From positions 1-32,454 of the forward strand of contig JAAYFI010000077.1 of the NCBI GenBank assembly GCA_012728315.1: DNA of 32,454 nucleotides. Reading direction: 5' to 3'. This document shows positions 24,265 through 31,863 of the stretch, one piece after another. A program made the translations under genes and the position numbers. The notes under the pieces are model-generated. The model was not told the origin of the DNA and ran no database searches. It was given only the letters and a program-made list of their open reading frames with translations. Position 1 is the stretch's first letter, and every line of letters starts with the position of its first letter. Origin of the DNA: Gammaproteobacteria bacterium. GTDB lineage: Bacteria; Pseudomonadota; Gammaproteobacteria; Pseudomonadales; Pseudomonadaceae.

Positions 24265-25996
24265 CAGAGGACTCCCGCGGTGTGTGCAGAGCGTGTAAGT
24301 CAAGGTGTTGGTCAAGCCACTGCAGCCCTTGCCACTGATGGCTCACAACCAGTAACGTTTTTCCTCTGCTGAGTTTTTCCAGCAGTGCGTGAATAGTGGC
24401 GCTGGTATCTGGATCAAGGTGCGCGGTGGGTTCATCGAGTAGCCAAACATAAGCGTCACGTAACAGAAGCTGGGCTATGGCTAGGCGACTCAGTTGTCCA
24501 CCTGATAAACCAAGGCCGCGCTCACCTAAGGAAGTGTTTAAACCTTGAGGCAGTTGTTCAACGAATGTCAGTAAGTCCACATCGCGCAAGGCATCGAGCA
24601 TCTGCTGTGCGCTGGCCTCCGGACTGGCTAAGCGTAAATTATCAGCCAAACTGCCGCGCTTAAAATGCGGCTGCTGTGATAAATAACCGATTTGACGATG
24701 CCAGTCACTGCGCTGAATATCCAGCAGTGAGGTGTGATTAACGCTAATGCGGCCGCTATAAGGTATAAACCCGAGTAGCGCCAAAAGTAGGCTGGATTTT
24801 CCGCTGCCACTTTCACCGTACAAGCCAATACGCGCTCCGGCGGCAATCTTAAGAGTAGTGCAGGCTAAGCGGGTGCGTCCGTTGTGGGCGGTAATACAAA
24901 GGTTGTCTAAACTCAGCGCTGGTGCTGCCTGCAATTGCAAGGGTTGTTGTCCCGGGTGCTGCCAAGTATGTTGCTCGAGCAAGGGTAGCAGCTCTTCAAT
25001 GGCGCCTTCAGCTTCAGCCTTGGCATGGTAGTCACTGCCGAGCTGGCGTAGAGGCGCGTAAAACTCAGGCGCTAACAGTAAAATAAATAAAGCGCCCGCA
25101 TAGGGCACCGGAATGTCGCCTTTTGCCCAAGGCAGAATGCCTAATAAGCCTAAGCCTAAATACAACGCCACTAAAGCAATGGCTAAAGATGAAAAAAGCT
25201 CCAGTACAGCACCCGATAAAAAAGCTAAGCGCAGTACTTTCATGGTGGTGTCGCGGTATTGCGCGGCCGAGCTATCAACATCTTGCTGCGCTTGATCGGT
25301 GGCTTTAAGGTGCTGCAAGGTTGGCATACCGCGCACCCAATCTAAAAAACGACTGCTTAATTGGCTCATCGCGGCCATTTGTTGTTGGCTGCTACGGCTG
25401 GCAGCACCGCCCACAAGGATCATAAAAACAGGCACTAAAGGAGCGGTCAGCAGCATTAAACTGGCGGCGAGCGGGCTGTAATAAAATGCAGCAATACTGA
25501 TCAGTAGTGGGGTAATAAGCACCAAGTACAGCTGTACATAATAGCGGCTGATATAGCCATCCAAGGCGTCCACTTGTTCCAGTAATTGCGAGCTTAGAGC
25601 ACCATCAGAGCCTAGGATTTGTCGTTCGGGGCCTAAACGAGCCAAAGTCACCAGCAGCTGCTGACGTAAAGCCGTGCGCGCATTGTGGCTGGCGGTTTGC
25701 GCAAGGCGCTCACGGATATATTGAGCGATGGGGCGCAGAGTAAAACACAGCAGCAACGCTAGGATATAACGCATATCCAGTGCGCTGCCTGGCATGGCAT
25801 TGGTGTGGGTGCGGTTTAATAACTCGACAAAAAGTTGTGCCAGTAACCAGCTTTGTCCAATAAATAGCACGGTACCCAGTATGGCAAAGAACAATGCTGA
25901 GCGCAGACGTTGAGCTTCAGGTGCAATAATGTTTTTTAACTGGTGACGTAATCTAGGTTTCAGCTGTTTTTCAGATTGTTTCAGAGTGTTATCCAC
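24257..25996 (-). CDS. cydD: ABC exporter subunit CydD (cytochrome bd assembly)
   Basis: 579 residues with GTG start (25994-25996); no other plausible start lies before the first membrane helix. ABC exporter half: membrane domain with LFFAILGTVLFIGQSWLLAQL and later helices. ATPase: Walker A GESGSGKSS, signature LSGGQLSR, Walker B VWLLDEPTAHLD. It pairs with CydC as a heterodimeric thiol exporter. The two genes overlap by 8 bases. The cydAB oxidase genes are not in the window. No clear ANR/FNR site (TTGAT-N4-ATCAA) was found upstream. Confidence 0.94.
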   Translation of the reverse strand: MDNTLKQSEKQLKPRLRHQLKNIIAPEAQRLRSALFFAILGTVLFIGQSWLLAQLFVELLNRTHTNAMPGSALDMRYILALLLCFTLRPIAQYIRERLAQTASHNARTALRQQLLVTLARLGPERQILGSDGALSSQLLEQVDALDGYISRYYVQLYLVLITPLLISIAAFYYSPLAASLMLLTAPLVPVFMILVGGAASRSSQQQMAAMSQLSSRFLDWVRGMPTLQHLKATDQAQQDVDSSAAQYRDTTMKVLRLAFLSGAVLELFSSLAIALVALYLGLGLLGILPWAKGDIPVPYAGALFILLLAPEFYAPLRQLGSDYHAKAEAEGAIEELLPLLEQHTWQHPGQQPLQLQAAPALSLDNLCITAHNGRTRLACTTLKIAAGARIGLYGESGSGKSSLLLALLGFIPYSGRISVNHTSLLDIQRSDWHRQIGYLSQQPHFKRGSLADNLRLASPEASAQQMLDALRDVDLLTFVEQLPQGLNTSLGERGLGLSGGQLSRLAIAQLLLRDAYVWLLDEPTAHLDPDTSATIHALLEKLSRGKTLLVVSHQWQGLQWLDQHLDLHALHTPRESSDA

Positions 25997-26217
25997 TGAT
26001 TCATCGTGCCTATTAAATAAAATACTAAAGCGCAGTGAAATAAAAACTGCTCGCCCATACGTAGTGGCTCAATGCTCGCATATCGACTGCTGTATGCCTG
26101 TGCGACATGTTGTCCTTGAGTATTTCAGATCAAGGTAAAATCTTGAAAACTTGTTTACTATCTTTGCAGGATACGGCGCTGGCAGTGCAAATTGCGCCAT
26201 CACTGCTCTGCAAAACA

Positions 26218-26234
26218 AATCACTTAATGTGATT
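26218..26234. promoter_or_regulatory. Inverted repeat, possible operator
   Basis: AATCAC-TTAAT-GTGATT, six-base arms around a five-base centre, lying 29 bases upstream of the predicted -35 of the tonB operon. Position suits an activator or repressor site; the regulator is unknown. Confidence 0.35.
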
Positions 26235-26262
26235 GTATAGCATTTTAAAGTGCCGCAGTGGC

Positions 26263-26298
26263 TTGATTTACTGTTTCATGCAGATGATAATCATTACT
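26263..26298 (+). promoter_or_regulatory. Predicted promoter with overlapping Fur box, tonB operon
   Basis: TTGATT (26263-26268), 17 bases, GATAAT (26286-26291): near-consensus sigma-70 elements. The stretch 26280-26298 matches 14 of 19 positions of the Fur consensus GATAATGATAATCATTATC, with GATAATCATTA intact, and covers the -10. Iron-loaded Fur would therefore block transcription. Leader to the first start codon is about 36 bases. Confidence 0.75.
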
Positions 26299-26333
26299 AT
26301 TAATTGATGGTAACACTTAAGGAATTTGTATTC

Positions 26334-27104
26334 ATGCAAGTAACAACTTTGCGCTCCTTGCTGTTCTGTTGCGCGATGGCGACTCCAGTTATCAGTGCAG
26401 CGACCCTCGAACAGGCGCTTAATGAAAGCGAAAAACTCAGCCAAGCGGCGCAAAGTTCTCAGCAGCGTATCGAGCGCTTGGATAATGATAGCCAAGCTAT
26501 GCTCGAAGAATACAGCGCCACTTTAGCCAAGACGCAAGCACTGGAAGGCTACAATGAGCAAGTCAGTGAGTTGATTGCAGCGCAACAGCAAGAGTTGCAA
26601 AGCTACCAAGAACAGCTAAACGAATTACAAGATACGCAAGCTGCGGTGATGCCGCAAATGCGCCGCATGGTTGAAGTCTTGGCTGAGTTTATTCAAGCCG
26701 ATGTGCCATTTTTACCGATGGAGCGCGCCGACCGCTTAGCTGCATTGCAAGAGCTGATGCCGCGGGCGGATGTCAGTATGGCGGAAAAATACCGCCGTAT
26801 TCTCGAAGCCTATCAAATTGAAAGTGATTACGGTTATACCCTGGAAGCTTGGCGCGGTGAGTTAGGCGAGGGGACCGAGCAACGCAGTGTCGAGTTCTTA
26901 CGACTCGGTCGGGTCATGCTCTATTACCAAACCCCTAATGGCCAAGAAAGTGGTTATTGGAATGCTAAGACGCAAAGCTGGCAAGCACTCGATAGCAGTG
27001 TGCGTCGTCCCTTACAAAAAGCCATTGCTATTGCCCGTCAGCAAAAATCAGCAGACTGGTTAGAACTGCCGGTGAAGACTTTAGCCCTGGAGGTGCAGCC
27101 ATGA
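26334..27104 (+). CDS. DUF3450 periplasmic coiled-coil protein of the TonB2-type operon
   Basis: 256 residues from ATG 26334, with AAGGA at 26319-26323; an upstream in-frame ATG at 26304 would place the ribosome site inside the gene and spoil the signal peptide. Signal: LRSLLFCCAMATPVISA, then mature ATLEQ. Residues about 25-115 form a Gln/Glu-rich coiled coil. A conserved block ADRLAALQELMPRADVSMAEKYRRILEAYQIESDYGYTLEA follows, typical of DUF3450. Such proteins accompany TtpC-ExbB-ExbD-TonB sets in Vibrio and relatives; exact role unknown, proposed periplasmic partner. Stop overlaps the next start (ATGA). Confidence 0.88.
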   Translation: MQVTTLRSLLFCCAMATPVISAATLEQALNESEKLSQAAQSSQQRIERLDNDSQAMLEEYSATLAKTQALEGYNEQVSELIAAQQQELQSYQEQLNELQDTQAAVMPQMRRMVEVLAEFIQADVPFLPMERADRLAALQELMPRADVSMAEKYRRILEAYQIESDYGYTLEAWRGELGEGTEQRSVEFLRLGRVMLYYQTPNGQESGYWNAKTQSWQALDSSVRRPLQKAIAIARQQKSADWLELPVKTLALEVQP

Positions 27105-28444
27105 AGCGCTTGTTATGGATAACCAGCGCCATGCTGCTCAGTTTGTCAGTGCAAGCCAATGTCTTGAGCCCTGATCAGTTACTGGAACGTATTCGCAGCG
27201 AAAAAAGCACTGAAGAGCAATTGATGCAAGAGCGTGAGCAACATTTTTTACAGGCACGCAATCAGCAAGCCCAGTTGTTGGCACAAGCTAAAGCAGCTTT
27301 GGCGGAGCAAGAGTCACGTGCTGCCGCATTAAAAGCGACGTTTACCGCCAATGAAGAAGAGCTGGCAGATCAAGAGCAACTGCTAAAGCAACAAGTCGGT
27401 GATTTGGGTGAGCTGCTTGCCGTGGTGCGCCAAAGTGCCGGTGATTTAGCCGGACAGTGGCGCAGTAGTTTATTAAATGTGCAGTTTCCTGATCGTATTG
27501 CGCAGTTGGAGCGTTTATCGAAAAGTCGTTCGCTGCCAAGTGCAAAACAAGTGGAAAGTTTTTGGCTTACTGTATTAGAAGATATGACCGCCACTGGACG
27601 TGTTGAGCGTGTTGCCGCGCCCGTGATTGGCGTGGATGGCCAGCGCCAAATTCAAGATGTACTGCGCGTTGGACCTTTTTCTGCTTATAACGAGCACGCG
27701 TTTTTAACCTTCAGTGAAGGTGATAACGCCTATCGCGCTTTGCCTAAGCAGCCATCAGGTCTTGGTCAAGTAAAAAGCTGGATTGCTAGCAGCGATGCGG
27801 TTGGCGTGATGCCTGTTGATCCGACACGCGGCTCGCTGGTTGAGCAGTTGCAACGTCAGCCTTCGCTGCTTGATCGTTTGAAGCAGGGTGGTTTAGTCGG
27901 CTGGGTGATTGTGGCGCTGGGTCTGTTTGGTTTTGCCCTAGCTGCTTGGCGTTTATTTGGCTTAATGCAAGTGGTTCGCAGTGTTCGTGAGCAAATGCGC
28001 AACTTATCAGAGCCCAACAGCAATAATCCTTTGGGCCGTGTGCTCAGCGTTCTAGGTCCTAATCCACAGTTGTCTGATTTAGAAACCCTTGAGCTCAAGC
28101 TCGATGAAGCGGTGATGCTAGAAGTGCCACAGTTAGAGAAAGGTCAAGGTTTGCTGAAATTGCTCGCCGCCGTTGCGCCTTTACTGGGTCTGCTAGGTAC
28201 CGTCACCGGGATGATTATTACCTTCCAGGCCATTACCCAAAGCGGCGGTGGTGATTCACGTCTGATGGCCGATGGTATTTCACAAGCCTTGGTCACCACC
28301 GTTGAAGGCTTAGTCGTGGCCATTCCACTGCTGTTCTTACACAGTGTGCTCAGCGCGCGCAGTAAAATGGTGGTGCAGTTGCTAGAGCAGCAATGCGTGG
28401 GTTTATTAGCGCTGCACATGTCAGGAAAAAAGCGCAGTGAGTAA
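27101..28444 (+). CDS. ttpC: TtpC-like MotA/TolQ/ExbB-family protein
   Basis: 447 residues. Signal peptide (LLWITSAMLLSLSVQA), then a long periplasmic coiled-coil region to about residue 260. A membrane helix follows (VGWVIVALGLFGFALAAWRLF, about 267-287), then a TolQ/ExbB-type pair of helices near the C-terminus (LLKLLAAVAPLLGLLGTVTGMI and ALVTTVEGLVVAIPLLFLHS). The GLLGTVTGMI.TF motif is the family hallmark. Vibrio TtpC has this enlarged architecture and is required for TonB2-dependent siderophore uptake. Start overlaps the DUF3450 stop; end overlaps exbB (GTGAGTAA). Confidence 0.9.
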   Translation: MKRLLWITSAMLLSLSVQANVLSPDQLLERIRSEKSTEEQLMQEREQHFLQARNQQAQLLAQAKAALAEQESRAAALKATFTANEEELADQEQLLKQQVGDLGELLAVVRQSAGDLAGQWRSSLLNVQFPDRIAQLERLSKSRSLPSAKQVESFWLTVLEDMTATGRVERVAAPVIGVDGQRQIQDVLRVGPFSAYNEHAFLTFSEGDNAYRALPKQPSGLGQVKSWIASSDAVGVMPVDPTRGSLVEQLQRQPSLLDRLKQGGLVGWVIVALGLFGFALAAWRLFGLMQVVRSVREQMRNLSEPNSNNPLGRVLSVLGPNPQLSDLETLELKLDEAVMLEVPQLEKGQGLLKLLAAVAPLLGLLGTVTGMIITFQAITQSGGGDSRLMADGISQALVTTVEGLVVAIPLLFLHSVLSARSKMVVQLLEQQCVGLLALHMSGKKRSE

Positions 28445-28991
28445 CTGGCAAAGCACATGGTTTTGGCTGGTTGATAGCAGCCATGCCTTACTCGACTTGA
28501 TGAGTGCTGGCGGCATTGTCATGTGGCTGCTCGCGGCATTGTGCGTGCTGTTCTGGACCTTAGTGCTCGAGCGGCTCTGGTACACCAAACGACAATTCCC
28601 ACAGTGGGCGAAAGAGCGTCGTAATGCTTGGCAGCAACTCTGTGCCGAGGCTGGACAAACCAGCCGCTGGCCGCACACTGTACGTGCGGCATGGTTGGCG
28701 CAGGCTCGTGAGCAATTGATTACGCCGTTATCGGTTACGCGCACCTTGGTCGCGATGTTTCCGTTATTGGGTTTGCTCGGTACGGTGACTGGCATGGTTG
28801 CGGTTTTTGAAGTGCTGGCGGTGAGTGGTAGCGGTAATCCTCGCGCCATGGCCGGAGGGGTTTGGCAGGCGACATTGCCGACACTGGCCGGCATGGTCTT
28901 AGCCATTGGTGGATTATTTAGTTTGGCCCGTTTAGAGCGAAACGCTCGACGGGCTTTGGGCCGCTTGGCCGACCAACTGCGTCATGAATAA
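28437..28991 (+). CDS. exbB: ExbB-type proton channel subunit
   Basis: 184 residues with GTG start overlapping the ttpC stop. Three helices: IVMWLLAALCVLFWTLVLERLW (about 24-45), LVAMFPLLGLLGTVTGMVAVFEVLA (about 101-125) and ATLPTLAGMVLAIGGLFSLARL (about 144-165). PLLGLLGTVTGM is the proton-channel motif. It forms the inner-membrane motor with ExbD and drives TonB with proton motive force. It is short relative to E. coli ExbB (about 240), as in ExbB2-type proteins. Confidence 0.93.
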   Translation: MSNWQSTWFWLVDSSHALLDLMSAGGIVMWLLAALCVLFWTLVLERLWYTKRQFPQWAKERRNAWQQLCAEAGQTSRWPHTVRAAWLAQAREQLITPLSVTRTLVAMFPLLGLLGTVTGMVAVFEVLAVSGSGNPRAMAGGVWQATLPTLAGMVLAIGGLFSLARLERNARRALGRLADQLRHE

Positions 28992-29001
28992 GGATTAGAC
29001 G

Positions 29002-29415
29002 ATGAGAATGCGTCGTTACAGTCAGCAAGTGGAAGAAGAGTCGGGCATTGATTTAACGCCGATGTTGGATGTGGTGTTTATCATGCTAATTTTCTTCATT
29101 GTTACCAGTTCATTTATTAAAGAGTCGGGTATTGAAGTCAATCGTCCGCAAGCCGATAGCGCCACAGCGCAAGATAAAGGCAATATTTTAATTGCCGTGA
29201 CGGCCGATGGCCAAGTTTGGCTGGATAAGCAAGTGGTTGATGTGCGCAGTGTGCGTGCCCATGTTGAACGTATGCGCCACGAGCAGCCGGAAGGTGTGGT
29301 AGTGGTGCAAGCGGATCAAGATGCACGTACTGGCTTAGTGGTGCAAGTGATGGATCAAGCGCGTCTTGCCGGCGTCGATGATGTGGTCTTGGCTGCTTCT
29401 ACGGAGTCGCGTTAA
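29002..29415 (+). CDS. exbD: ExbD-type biopolymer transport protein
   Basis: 137 residues. One helix near the N-terminus (LDVVFIMLIFFIVTSSF, about 22-38) with the essential membrane Asp at residue 23 in LTPMLDVVF. Periplasmic domain ends with VVVVQADQDARTGLVVQVMDQARLAGVDDVVLAA, the standard ExbD/TolR fold. AAGGA lies 11 bases before ATG. Its stop shares a base with the tonB start (TAATG). Confidence 0.95.
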   Translation: MRMRRYSQQVEEESGIDLTPMLDVVFIMLIFFIVTSSFIKESGIEVNRPQADSATAQDKGNILIAVTADGQVWLDKQVVDVRSVRAHVERMRHEQPEGVVVVQADQDARTGLVVQVMDQARLAGVDDVVLAASTESR

Positions 29416-30104
29416 TGCGTTGGTTGTGGTCTTTTTTAGCCGCGCTGGCGATTGTCTTGGGCAGCTTTGTATTGATGTTGGTGATGATCTTTCCACCGAA
29501 AAGCAAAGTCGAAGAGTCAGCCTTACAAATCGGTCGCTTTATGCCGAAACTGCAGCAAGAGTCCAGTGACCCCAGTCGCTCGCGTCAGCAGATGCCAGAG
29601 AAGCCAGTGGAGCCACAGCTCGAAACACCGCCAACACAACAGGCGCCACAACCACCGCGCACATCACAAATGGCCACTTTAGATTTAGCCGTACCGCAGC
29701 TCTCCAGTACTATCAGCATCAATGCCACCGCGCCAAGCTTGCAAGGCCTGACCGCGCAAGCCGCCGCGCCGGCCGCTCCAGCAGCGCCCGCGGCAACGGC
29801 TGCAGCAAGCGCTCCGAGCAATGATGCTGAAGTGATTCCTCTGAATGAAGTGTTGCCGGTTTATCCAGATAGCGCCCGTAGGCGCGGCATCGAAGGTTAT
29901 GTAAAGCTGGCCTTTACTATCACCCCAGACGGCAAGGTAGAAAATGTCCGCGTTGTTGAATCGTCACCGGCTAATGTTTTTGATCGTGAAGCACGCAGAG
30001 CGGCGGTGCGCTGGCGTTTTGCGCCGCGTACAGAAGATGGTCGCTCTGTGGCGCGTGAAGCGGTAAAAACGTTGCAATTTCGTCTCGAAAAAAGAGGCCG
30101 TTAA
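29415..30104 (+). CDS. tonB: TonB energy transducer
   Basis: 229 residues. N-terminal anchor helix (LWSFLAALAIVLGSFVLMLVMIF, about 3-25), a proline-rich spacer (about 60-85, PEKPVEPQLETPPTQQAPQPP) and an alanine run near 120-135. The C-terminal TonB domain (VLPVYPDSARRRGIEGYVKL, then VRVVESSPANVFDREARRAAVRWRFAP) contacts the TonB box of outer-membrane receptors. The spacer is short compared with E. coli TonB, as is usual for TonB2. No receptor gene is in the window, so the substrate is unknown; the Fur-like site suggests iron compounds. Confidence 0.94.
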   Translation: MRWLWSFLAALAIVLGSFVLMLVMIFPPKSKVEESALQIGRFMPKLQQESSDPSRSRQQMPEKPVEPQLETPPTQQAPQPPRTSQMATLDLAVPQLSSTISINATAPSLQGLTAQAAAPAAPAAPAATAAASAPSNDAEVIPLNEVLPVYPDSARRRGIEGYVKLAFTITPDGKVENVRVVESSPANVFDREARRAAVRWRFAPRTEDGRSVAREAVKTLQFRLEKRGR

Positions 30105-30105
30105 G

Positions 30106-31206
30106 ATGCGTCGATTAATTTTAGCGGTAGGTATCTTGGCGTTGTCGGCACAAACAGGCTCTGCTGCAGCACAAAGTATTGCGCCCGATGTGTTTCGCGC
30201 CCTGCAAACTGCGCAAGCTGCACAGCAAGCTGGCAAGTTTACTGAAGCACGCCAGGCGCTGCGTTCAGTCAAAGTAAAGCCCGATAGTCTAGAACAGGTA
30301 TTGCTGTGGCGCAGTGAAGGCTATTTAGTTTGGGCGCAAGGGCACAGTAAACATGCGATTGATCTGCTTGATAAATCATTAAACAGTGGTCAGTTGACTG
30401 CTGAACAAGCGACAGAGGACCGTCTGAATTTAGCCAAGCTCAGTTTCTCGGTGAAAGATTACCGCCAGACCTTAAAGTACCTTGAGGGCGCTGCGACAAC
30501 AGACGAAACCCTCGAAATGCGTATTCAAGCTTGGCAAGGTATAGGGCGTTTAGACAAAGCCTTGCCTTTAGCTGAGCAGTATTTAAAAGGCAAAAAAGCC
30601 ATCGATGATAATTGGTTGCAGTTTATGGTCGGTGCCAATGCTGAATTAAAACGCTATGCGCAGGCTGAACAGTGGCAGAAACAACTATTGCAGCGTAGTC
30701 CTGATCAGCTCAATGCCTGGAAGCAATTGGCAGCGCTACAGCAGCTGGCCGGCCAACATGCTAAGGCTTTGGCGACACTGCGCACGGCTTACAGTAAAGG
30801 GATTAATTTTAAACAAACGGATCTGGACAGTTTAATTACTTTGGCCTCGGCATCGGGTCAACCATGGCAAGCCGCCCGTTTGTTAGAAGGCATGCTGCAG
30901 CATGGCATGTTAGCGCGCAACGCTATCAGCCAAGAGCGTCTGGCACAGCTGCACTGGCAAGCACGTGATTATCCAAATGCCGCTGTGCAGTACGCGCAGT
31001 TGGCCAAGCAGACCGGCAAAGGTCAGCACTGGCTTAATCTCGCGCAATTAGAGATCCAACAAGGCCGCTGGGATGCAGGATTACAAGCGCTGACTGCCGC
31101 CGAGAAAGCCGGTGCTAATCCACAGCAAGTCCGTGCTTGGCGTGATTGGGCACAAAGCCGTTTGGCGCTTGAGCAGAAGCACAGTAATCAATTGGCTAGA
31201 AAATAA
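30106..31206 (+). CDS. Periplasmic TPR protein of the TonB2-type operon
   Basis: 366 residues, start ATG one base after the tonB stop. Signal peptide RRLILAVGILALSAQTGSA. The rest is helical with degenerate tetratricopeptide repeats, e.g. FRALQTAQAAQQAGKFTEARQAL, NAWKQLAALQQLAGQHAKALATL, and HWLNLAQLEIQQGRWDAGLQAL. Vibrio TonB2 operons end with a comparable TPR gene. It probably helps dock or organise the TonB complex in the periplasm; this role is inferred from context. Confidence 0.85.
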   Translation: MRRLILAVGILALSAQTGSAAAQSIAPDVFRALQTAQAAQQAGKFTEARQALRSVKVKPDSLEQVLLWRSEGYLVWAQGHSKHAIDLLDKSLNSGQLTAEQATEDRLNLAKLSFSVKDYRQTLKYLEGAATTDETLEMRIQAWQGIGRLDKALPLAEQYLKGKKAIDDNWLQFMVGANAELKRYAQAEQWQKQLLQRSPDQLNAWKQLAALQQLAGQHAKALATLRTAYSKGINFKQTDLDSLITLASASGQPWQAARLLEGMLQHGMLARNAISQERLAQLHWQARDYPNAAVQYAQLAKQTGKGQHWLNLAQLEIQQGRWDAGLQALTAAEKAGANPQQVRAWRDWAQSRLALEQKHSNQLARK

Positions 31207-31364
31207 GTCGATTGTAAAAAACAGCATGCAAAAACTGCAGAAGCCATTGCTAGGTGAGCTTAGCGTGCAGCCCACTGCGCTGAATTTTTTTTATCCCTCA
31301 ACGAGCTCATTCAAGGCTTGATTCGAGCGCTAGACCATCACTGGCTATGTTTGTCGCAAGCCCA

Positions 31365-31460
31365 GCGCAGTGTGCTTTGAACAGTGGCGTTGTTTGCTGG
31401 CTTAGCGGCTAGAGTGCTGCGTTGATGCATTTGTCACCCCTAAAGTGGTGACCTACATTT
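31365..31460 (+). repeat. Intergenic direct repeat, copy 1
   Basis: Starts GCGCAGT and ends with a well-conserved block GAGTGCTGCGTTGATG, ATTTGTCACCCCT, AAGTGGTGACCTACATTT. The last part can fold (GTCACC against GGTGAC). About 9 bases longer than copy 2 in the middle. Confidence 0.75.
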
Positions 31461-31566
31461 CTAAGGTGCAGATCGACTTAGATTTCAGCCATACAAAACC
31501 AAAATAGCATCTTGCAGAGCACGCAAATCCTAGACTGCTGTATCAGCTGTAGTGTAGTAAAGCCTT

Positions 31567-31586
31567 CACCGCCATGGATGGCGGTG
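31567..31586. repeat. Short hairpin
   Basis: CACCGCCA-TGGA-TGGCGGTG, a perfect 8-base stem with a four-base loop, between the two repeat copies. GGGACGTACTTGCGGCGTC follows nearby. This combination resembles repeated intergenic elements remembered from Pseudomonas genomes; I could not verify that. Confidence 0.55.
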
Positions 31587-31657
31587 TGGAGCCTATAGGG
31601 ACGTACTTGCGGCGTCTTTACGTGGCTAGGGCTGATGCAGCAAACCATTGAGGCTTG

Positions 31658-31744
31658 GCGCAGTATGCTTTGAGCAATGGCTGGTTTAGTGGGCAGAGTG
31701 CTGCGTTGATGTATTTGTCACCCCTGAAGTGGTGACCTACATTT
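31658..31744 (+). repeat. Intergenic direct repeat, copy 2
   Basis: Same order of blocks as copy 1, with single-base changes such as GCATTT/GTATTT and CCTAAAG/CCTGAAG. Separation of the copies is about 293 bases. Confidence 0.75.
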
Positions 31745-31798
31745 AGAAACAGCAATCTGCGGCGAGCTAAGGTCAGATTCACTTTTCTTCAGACAATA

Positions 31799-31826
31799 AA
31801 AAACCCCAGCCGAAGCTGGGGTTTTT
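31799..31826. terminator. Bidirectional intrinsic terminator
   Basis: AAAAACCCCAGC-CGAA-GCTGGGGTTTTT: a 12-base perfect stem with a tetraloop, and T-runs readable on both strands. It lies 38 bases past the aceA stop on the minus strand and also faces transcription coming from the tonB operon on the plus strand. Confidence 0.93.
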
Positions 31827-31863
31827 CTACAACACAGAGTCTTAAGACTGCTAAATCATTCGA

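Larger units (their letters stand above)
25997..26333. other. Divergent intergenic region between cydDC and the tonB operon
   Basis: 337 bases serving two divergent operons. On the + strand side it carries a good promoter with a Fur-box-like sequence (26263-26298) and an inverted repeat (26218-26234). For cydD I see only AT-rich stretches just before its start, with no confident -35/-10. No small gene is supported here. Confidence 0.6.
31207..31863. other. 657-base gene-free region before aceA
   Basis: No ORF with family resemblance. It contains two copies of a ~90-base repeat (31365-31460 and 31658-31744), a hairpin (31567-31586) and, at its right edge, a terminator. Fragmented peptide readings of the repeats agree with each other only loosely (for example QAQRSVL and AWRSML then a shared RVLR), which could mean decayed coding DNA or noncoding repeats. 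Confidence 0.6.

Noticed and set aside
26100-26160. Possible ANR/FNR site upstream of cydD
   Set aside because: TTGA and ATCAA half-sites are present but their spacing does not fit TTGAT-N4-ATCAA.
28421-28906. Minus-strand ORF of 161 codons opposite exbB
   Set aside because: Lies wholly over well-recognised ttpC/exbB coding sequence and has no family resemblance.
31112-31321. 69-codon ORF running from the TPR gene into the gap
   Set aside because: Overlaps the TPR gene for half its length and shows no family resemblance or ribosome site.
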